From Jaapia argillacea MUCL 33604 (Eukaryota > Basidiomycota > Agaricomycetes > Jaapiales > Jaapiaceae), in NCBI GenBank assembly GCA_000697665.1, contig KL197719.1, positions 58,682-122,681 of the forward strand: a stretch of DNA of 64,000 nt, read 5' to 3'. The position numbers and the translations under genes were made by a program. This document shows, one piece after another, positions 57,826 to 64,000 of this stretch; the stretch's first letter is position 1; each line of letters begins with the position of its first letter. The notes under the pieces were generated by a model. It saw only the letters and a list, made by a program, of their open reading frames with translations. It was not told where the DNA came from and ran no database searches.

Positions 57826-58758
57826 CGCATTCCATGTTCATTCCGCTGCTATCATTAGCACAAGTACCGAAATCAACCAGCATTTTTGGTGTTACTCCGT
57901 CTTCCGTTGAACTAAGTTTCTGCAAAAAGAACAAATTCCCCCACAGCTTAACAAATCCGTTCGAGGGGAACTTGTTCTGGTCTTCCTGTGCGGGGACTTC
58001 CTTTCGCTTTCGCTTTCGGTTCTGGGACGAGCGCCGTGCCGGAGAGATGACGGGGCCTGCTCTACCGAGATAGGACGCCAAAGGGAACGGACAGCCGTGT
58101 CAAAACTCTTTGATTCCTTGCCCACCTTATCGTTTTGACGGCAAAGACGTGGAACAAGCTCCCCCGCTCGTCAAACGTGCGCCTTCTGTTGCCGTAAGGC
58201 CTTCCCGGAACGGAGATTGTGAGGTTAGGAGCGTCGATCGGATAAGTTGAGCAGTCTATCTAGAATCTTGTCTGACACAGGGAAGCTAAATGTGGTTCCC
58301 CTAAAATAAAAATCCGGCGCCATTTCACGTTAACGGTTTCGGTTCTCCGCTTCTCCACACGCTGAGGAGGCGTTCCCCAGAGGATACACCGTCAGGCTGA
58401 TAACAACCCCGCAGTGGAGTGCCTCCAGGTATCTGCACATCTGAGACTTCTTTCCGGGTTTTACAGTTTACTCTAGCCTTCGGATTTCCCAATTCTCGGA
58501 AGGAGGGGTGGTACAAAATGGTAAGGATTGCGGAGCTGCGGAGACTTTTTGAACGGAACAGGGAAGGCCTCCGTGTTCGGCGTTCACGCGACCCAACAAT
58601 GCAACGGAGGACCATCGGCTTGTGATAAGGACGGAAATGACGTCGGGTCGGAATTCGGATGCTGTACCGCGGAGTGCCGCCCAGATATTAAAAGTGAAGG
58701 TCTTGCGCTCCAGTTGATCCACAAACCTCCTCTCTTTCGCCTATCCCACTTCAAAACT
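57826..58758. other. Upstream region of malate synthase
   Basis: About 930 bp. Overlapping frames exist on both strands but none has family motifs. TCGGATAAGTTG at 58238-58249 matches 10 of 12 positions of the yeast carbon-source-responsive element consensus. Whether that element operates in basidiomycetes is unknown, so this is a weak hint only. Confidence 0.35.
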
Positions 58759-60668
58759 ATGGTTGCAGGTGTACAAATCCTTTCCAAGTCTGCCTCTCAG
58801 GCCCAGGCCGAGATCTTGACCGACGGAGCTCTTCAGTTCCTCGCTGCGTTACACCGTACCTTCGAGTCGACCAGACAATCCCTCTTGGCTGCTCGCGAGG
58901 ATGCCCAGCGTCGTTTCGATTCTGGAGTCCCCCTCGACTTCCCCCCTGAGACTGCCAACATTCGCGCTGATCCTACATGGCTTTGCGCACCACCCGCGCC
59001 CGGCTTGGAGGACAGGAGAGTCGAAATCACTGGACCTACAGAGCGTAAAATGGTCATCAATGCTTTGAATAGCGGGGCTAAGACATTTATGGCTGACTTC
59101 GAAGGTGTGCATTCCCTTCCCTACGTCCACTTCTCTGTCGTTCTAATCCGAGAGGATGTGACTAGATTCAACTGCACCCACATTTGCGAATCTGTTAAAC
59201 GGCCAAGTGAACCTTCGCGACGCGATCAGGCGTCAGATTGACTTTGAGATTGCGGGAAAGAAGTACAAGTTGACCGATAAACCTGCTGTCTTGATCGTTC
59301 GGTTTGTCACATCCTTTTGCTCTTGGATTGTCCAATGATACTTACCTCCGCTTCAGCCCTCGTGGATGGCATCTGGACGAGCCCCGTGTCACTGTCGACA
59401 ACGCACCCATGTCGGGCTCCATGTTCGACTTTGCATTGTATTTCTACCACAATGCCAAGGAGCTCGTTAAGCGAGGCTCAGGACCTTACTTCTACCTCCC
59501 CAAAATGGAGCACTATAAGGAGGCTCGTCTCTGGAACGACATCTTCCTCTTCTCTCAGTCGTATTTGGGCATGCCCCACGGTACCGTTCGCGCGACCGTT
59601 TTGATCGAGACGCTCCCCGCTGCATTCCAGATGGATGAGATCTTGTTTGAGCTCCGAAACCACTCCTCTGGTTTGAACTGTGGACGGTAAGTCTCTATCC
59701 CTGTTTCTATTCCATCTACCTGCTCACAGCAAATCTTCCAGATGGGATTACATCTTCAGTGCCATCAAGAAGCGTCGTGCTGACCGCACAGCCATCCTCC
59801 CTGACAGGAAGGACGTCACTATGACCGTCGGTTTCATGGATGCCTATGTCCGTCTGTTGATCAAGACCTGCCATAGGCATGTCGTAATCTGGATTGCATA
59901 CATGCGCAGTTATTGACTTCTTTCCCAGGCGCAAAGTTGCTGCCATGGGTGGTATGGCTGCTCAAATCCCCATCAAGAACGATCCCAAGGCGAACGAAAT
60001 TGCGATGGAGAAGGTCAAGGCTGATAAGCTTCGCGAAGTGACTTACGGCCATGACGGTACCTGGATCGCCCATCCTTTGATTCACGGCATCGCTCGTCAG
60101 GTGTTCGACGAGCACATGCTTGGCCCCAACCAGGTTAGTCCATTTTCAAGGTGAATTGCCTGGCATGATTTTGGTTCTGATAATTCTTCACCAGTACCAC
60201 GTTCTGCGAGAAGAATTCAACGTTGCGTCTTCGGACCTCTTGAATTACTCTGTACCAGGCGGCAAAGTCACTGTTGAAGGTGTTCACGGCAACATCGCCT
60301 GCGCATTGGCCTATTGCGCTGCTTGGCTCGGTGGTAACGGTTGCGTGCCTCTCAACTACCTTATGGAAGATGCAGCCACAGCCGAGATCACTCGTGTTCA
60401 ACTTTGGCAATGGGTACGCTACGGTGTTCGTGATGAGACAGGTCAACCCATCACCGTCGAATACATCGACAAACTCATTGGAGAGATCGCGCCTACAATC
60501 AAGAAGCTGGTCCCGGCGGCGACGGAGGACCATATCCATATCACCGCACAGTATTTGAAGGGGCAGATCAGGCAACAATGGCCCAGCGAGTTCCTCACGA
60601 GCGACCTGATGCCTTACTTGTCTGCCGCTGATGGAGTAGACGCGAAGTGGCATAAGAGTATGTTGTAG
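58759..60668 (+). CDS. Malate synthase (glyoxylate cycle)
   Basis: Condenses acetyl-CoA with glyoxylate to malate, allowing growth on two-carbon compounds and fatty acids. Exons 58759-59104, 59166-59301, 59357-59686, 59742-59876, 59929-60133 and 60195-60668 give 541 residues, the usual length of the A-form. Landmarks: [28 protein letters not shown] with the glyoxylate-contacting Arg; the signature [48 protein letters not shown]; and the C-terminal [17 protein letters not shown]. The fourth intron (59877-59928) begins with GC rather than GT; no GT choice keeps the frame. The C-terminus is SML, a possible weak peroxisomal PTS1 rather than the canonical SKL. Location, peroxisome or cytosol, is therefore open. 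Confidence 0.95.
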
Positions 60669-61775
60669 AGATTTGGTGACACTGATTATCGATGTTGTCC
60701 TTCATGGCTCGCCACTGTAACAGTAGCAATTGTACTTTACTATACACACCATTTCCAGCAAGACGGGAGTTTCTCAATACAGTGCTCAAACTTCAGTTCA
60801 TCGTCGGTGAAAAGGATATTCAGCCGGTTCCAGTGGCGAAGTCTGGAGACGGCATGCAACGTGGAGACGAAGCTAAACAGTCAAGAATGGACAAGATCAT
60901 TCTTTTGAAGGACGCGTGGCGCGATCTTGGCGTCACGTCGGTTGTTGATGTAGGCCAGGGCTTGGGCACGAAGGTACCAGGATACTCCCCTTTGCTCTGC
61001 GATTTCTGGGACCGCTTGTCGGTGGTCTTCAGGAACTGTCGCTGGGTGAATGAATTTCATTTACAGTCATTACCCGGTCGTCTGTACATATAAATTCATT
61101 TTCTCTCCTACGGGTGGCAACATCACTCTAATAAATTTCTGAGGAGACAGAAAGTTCCTAGCATATATGAAGACCAATCCTACGAAACCAAGAGGAAAAA
61201 GTATCAAGTATTGGCCAATGCACAAACGAAACGGTAGTGTACAGAGGACCGGGCCGGCAATTCGCGGAAAGGCCTCCTGCTCGCAACCACAATTCCCCAT
61301 CAACAGCAATGTTTGTGGGCTCGTTTCCTTGGTAGAATATGTTCCTGAGATGCATATGAACAATGTTAGAAAAAACTAGACACGCAAAATCTCAGCAGAG
61401 CTGGCTACAAGGCGGACACAAGAGTGTACAGAGGACACGTGGTGTACGAAGGACCGGGTGATGACTGTATCCTGTGATATATTGTTTTCCGGTGCCTCTT
61501 TTTGCGGTCAAATCAGCAAACTCTTTCCTCCCTACTGGCGGGTCATAGTATTGCCCCCCGTCTGACACTACGCGATTTTACAGTATGCGTTATAATTATT
61601 AGGGCACATATATATATCGGAGAATCGACAAGCCCTGACAGTGTGCGAAGGGATTGGCAATATGGAACGGGAAGGCAGGTAAAAGAAACAAGACAACGAG
61701 AGAGCTCGCAACAACGCAGGATGACCCTAAGAGGACGCGGCCCCGTCGAAAGCCGGGACGGCTTGTGCGCAAAAT
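60669..61775. other. Convergent intergenic region
   Basis: About 1.1 kb between the 3' ends of malate synthase and the minus-strand kinase-like gene. A T/A-rich tract lies near 61590-61625. No supported gene. Confidence 0.5.
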
Positions 61776-62787
61776 CTACTTGGCCGCTTCCTTCAGCTCG
61801 GGCGGGACACCTGTGCGGTACACATTGAAATCTCGTCTCCTGCCAAGGAAAAGAGAGAGCGAGGAGATATGCTCACCGATCTTGTTCGTTCCGTACGGGA
61901 CCAAGGAAAAGGACGCCACGAATAAGGCTTCCAGCTGCTTCGACTTGGGGCGGGGGATCCGCGTGTGGAGGAGGTGGGTAAAGCAGTCGAGATTGCACAA
62001 CGCAAAGTCGAAGAAGGAGACGGGTAGGAAACAAGACGCGCCGAAGTCGAGGGCCACAATCTTGTTTTTGCGGTCTTTAATAAAGTTGTTACGGTTCATG
62101 TCCGACAGGCAGAGGCGCAGGCCGTACTCCTCGACCTCGGGGCCGAGGCTGACAACATGGCGCCTCCCTTCGTGCTTCAGAATCTGTGTCAAGAGAGTTA
62201 TCATCCAGGAATCATCAGCCACGGTGTAAGAGGCGAAGGGCGGAATGAAGGGGAACACTCACACCGTTGATATGTTTCTCGAGCAATCCGACAGAACTGT
62301 ACGTTAGCGATGACTCGCGGTCGATGAAGAAGTCATGGCAGATCGGACCTCCGCCGATGGGGCCTGGCTGTGTGGTCGGCCCCTGGATAGTGACGAGGAA
62401 CTGCACGGCGGCGGCGACGAGCCTAGCGTCCGCATCGCTGCAGATTACTCCGTCGATGAACTCCATGACGATGTATCCCCAGCCGTGCGACTCGAAAGAG
62501 AGGTAGACATAAGGGACCCGGACGACGGCGGCGTCGTCGTCGCCGTTGACAACCTGCGCGACGTAGTGCTGCGTTCGTGCCTCTGCCATGGTGATGGATC
62601 GATCGTACTTGACCCATGCATAGGGGGGGCCGTCCTTGGACTCGTCGACGAGAGAGACACCGCGTTTGTAAGAGGTCGAGTTGACGTTTGCCAGCGCGTG
62701 TGTGTTGCACTGCTGGATGATCTCCTCGGCGCTCGGGAGGCTGTTCGGCTTGTTGTCGGCGACGATGTCGAACTTGATTTTGGACAT
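61776..62787 (-). CDS. APH/protein kinase-like fold protein
   Basis: Exons 62787-62263 and 62183-61776 (79-nt GTGAGT...ACAG intron) give 310 residues. This type is common in Agaricomycetes as a family of aminoglycoside-phosphotransferase-like, kinase-fold proteins of unknown substrate. Landmarks: YAWVKYDRSITMAEARTQHY with the probable nucleotide-binding Lys region, VPYVYLSFESHGWGYIVMEF as hinge, GGGPICHDFFIDRESSLTY, LCLSDMNRNNFIKD as catalytic loop with Asp and Asn, and IVALDFGASCFLPVSFFDFA as metal-binding motif. All key acidic residues are present. A reading through the intron (from MFPFIPPFASYTV) is open but gives a less family-like join. Starts from CTG/GTG-like codons upstream of 62787 were not used. 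Confidence 0.85.
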
Positions 62788-63329
62788 GGCGAGCACTGAG
62801 GATGCTACTCTGAGGGGATTTCAACAAGGATCGTCCTTCGGAAGCATAACCAATACACGATGGATCATGGGGTCACCAACCAATCTGACTCGGTGAGCAG
62901 TACAGTGCTCAAGTTGGGACACTTTCCATAAAATGTCTTTAGCTTCTCAGATGCCGATCTACTTTGATCTGTCAGTCATCTGAAAAGGGAGCTGAGCAAA
63001 GCAAGGTCCTGGAGAAGATTTTGGGAGCACCTCCATGTCCGCCTGGCTACCAACAAAATCATTTCCAGGCGTCATTTTGTCTGAGGAGACAGGTCAATTT
63101 CGCATCACGTGATCAAACCGCGTCGCGTTGGAATCGAAACTGTAAGCCGTCACTGAAGGTCTTGAATGGTCCACGGTGACGTCTCCATGCTCCTCTGCAG
63201 AGATTCACGTGTAAGCGTAACCCTTTTCATGTGATAACTTTGCAGGTATATGAACCAGCCCCGGACGGCCACACCCCCAACTTCCATTTCTCCTTCTCCC
63301 ATCACCTCCTCGAGGCCCCTCGTTGTGGT
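62788..63329. other. No supported gene
   Basis: About 540 bp upstream of the minus-strand kinase-like gene; short frames only. Confidence 0.4.
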
Positions 63330-63800
63330 ACGATAGTTGGCTGACTTGGCTTCGTTGTCTCTGCTTTACTCGCTCTCGTCTGTTCTTTTCCTCTCATCGT
63401 CGAACACTCCTTGGATGTCCCGTTTGTCTCCGTGTTCACCAACGCGGCGAGGTCAAAACAGAACCCGACGCCGAAACCATGGACCCCTCACTCCGGTCGC
63501 AATCGAGGCCCGTTTGAGGTGGGATGAAGTGCGGAGGAGCACACCCGGCGGCTATGGACGGTCTTGAAACTGGCAGAATTGGCTCCGTTCTGTGCTTTGT
63601 ACTTTGCTCTCTTTCGTCTTCTCTTTCGCCTCATTGTTGAAGACTTCTTGGATGCTCCTATCTTTCTCTGCATCCATGGATGCAGCAAGGCCAAAACAGA
63701 ACCCGACGCCGAAACCATGGACCCCTCACTCCGGTCGCAATCGAGGCCCGTTTGAGGTGGGATGAAGTGCGGAGGAGCACATCCGGCGGCTATGAATGGG
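63330..63800. repeat. Two tandem ~238-bp units with a 103-bp near-identical core
   Basis: Units start near 63330 and 63568. The 103-bp segment 63454-63556 recurs at 63692-63794 with a single mismatch, while the preceding ~120 bp has diverged clearly. The core contains ATGGACCCC and a 12-codon frame MDPSLRSQSRPV ending in TGA in both copies. It may be an exon of a gene continuing beyond the window or a conserved repeat core. Confidence 0.7.
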
Positions 63801-64000
63801 TCTTGGGAACAGAGAGATATGGCGCCGATTAGATGGTCAACGTTTCAACAAAGAAAGAGTATTCGACGGTAAGTCTGTGCCTCGTTCGGAACGAGATGTG
63901 ATTTACTTACACCGATTCCCGGCCGGGCAAAACCTCGGTTTTGTTTGGTCGGTGAGTTGATCTCTTTTTCAGGACCACCAGAGACTAACTCTGTTTCTTC

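Noticed and set aside
57719-58081. Minus-strand frame overlapping the 3' end of the Get1 gene
   Set aside because: It overlaps the well-supported last exon of Get1 and has no recognisable motif.

Overview
The window looks like a piece of a basidiomycete nuclear genome, most likely from an Agaricomycete. The host genes are rich in 45-80 nt GT-AG introns, and the products are typical fungal housekeeping proteins (TAF12, Get1, eL39, Afg1-type ATPase, malate synthase, NKAP, ER FKBP). I also see a large Rep/helicase Helitron and fungal seven-transmembrane receptors. All gene models were spliced by eye; in each completed model the summed exon lengths are a multiple of three.

The first 25.7 kb is a repeat-rich, CpG-poor compartment. 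It holds a divergent pair of uncharacterised multi-exon genes (0.7-5.3 kb), six tandem ~235-bp units each able to fold into several hairpins (5.66-7.08 kb), a degenerate ~600-bp tandem repeat carrying perfect 12-bp inverted repeats (9.2-10.98 kb), three further unrecognised reading regions (11.5-17.15 kb), and a decayed Helitron (17.68-25.65 kb). The Helitron has Rep, PIF1-type helicase and USP-like protease domains. Its in-frame stops are almost all TGA where CGA fits, pointing to decay by C-to-T change at CpG. Two neighbouring unknown reading frames carry the same scar.

From 25.75 kb the sequence turns abruptly CpG-rich and gene-dense. In order: an uncharacterised protein with MPEPDL repeats (+), peptidyl-tRNA hydrolase (-), Afg1-like ATPase (+), TAF12 (+), a PAQR/Izh membrane receptor (+), a MYND protein (+), an Hsp20-domain protein (+), a GPCR-like receptor (-), a broken Hsp20 copy (+), a second GPCR-like receptor (-), a small unknown gene (-), a kinase-like protein (+), NKAP (+), ER FKBP (-), eL39 (+), Get1 (+), malate synthase (+) and an APH/kinase-like protein (-).

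The main architectural event in the gene-rich part is a tandem segmental duplication: about 40.48-44.73 kb is repeated at about 44.99-49.95 kb. It made two receptor genes and a 5'-truncated Hsp20 pseudogene. Receptor copy 2 looks intact; copy 1 has lost one splice acceptor in the alignment of the two copies. Smaller duplications lie downstream of the peptidyl-tRNA hydrolase gene and at the right edge (63.3-63.8 kb).
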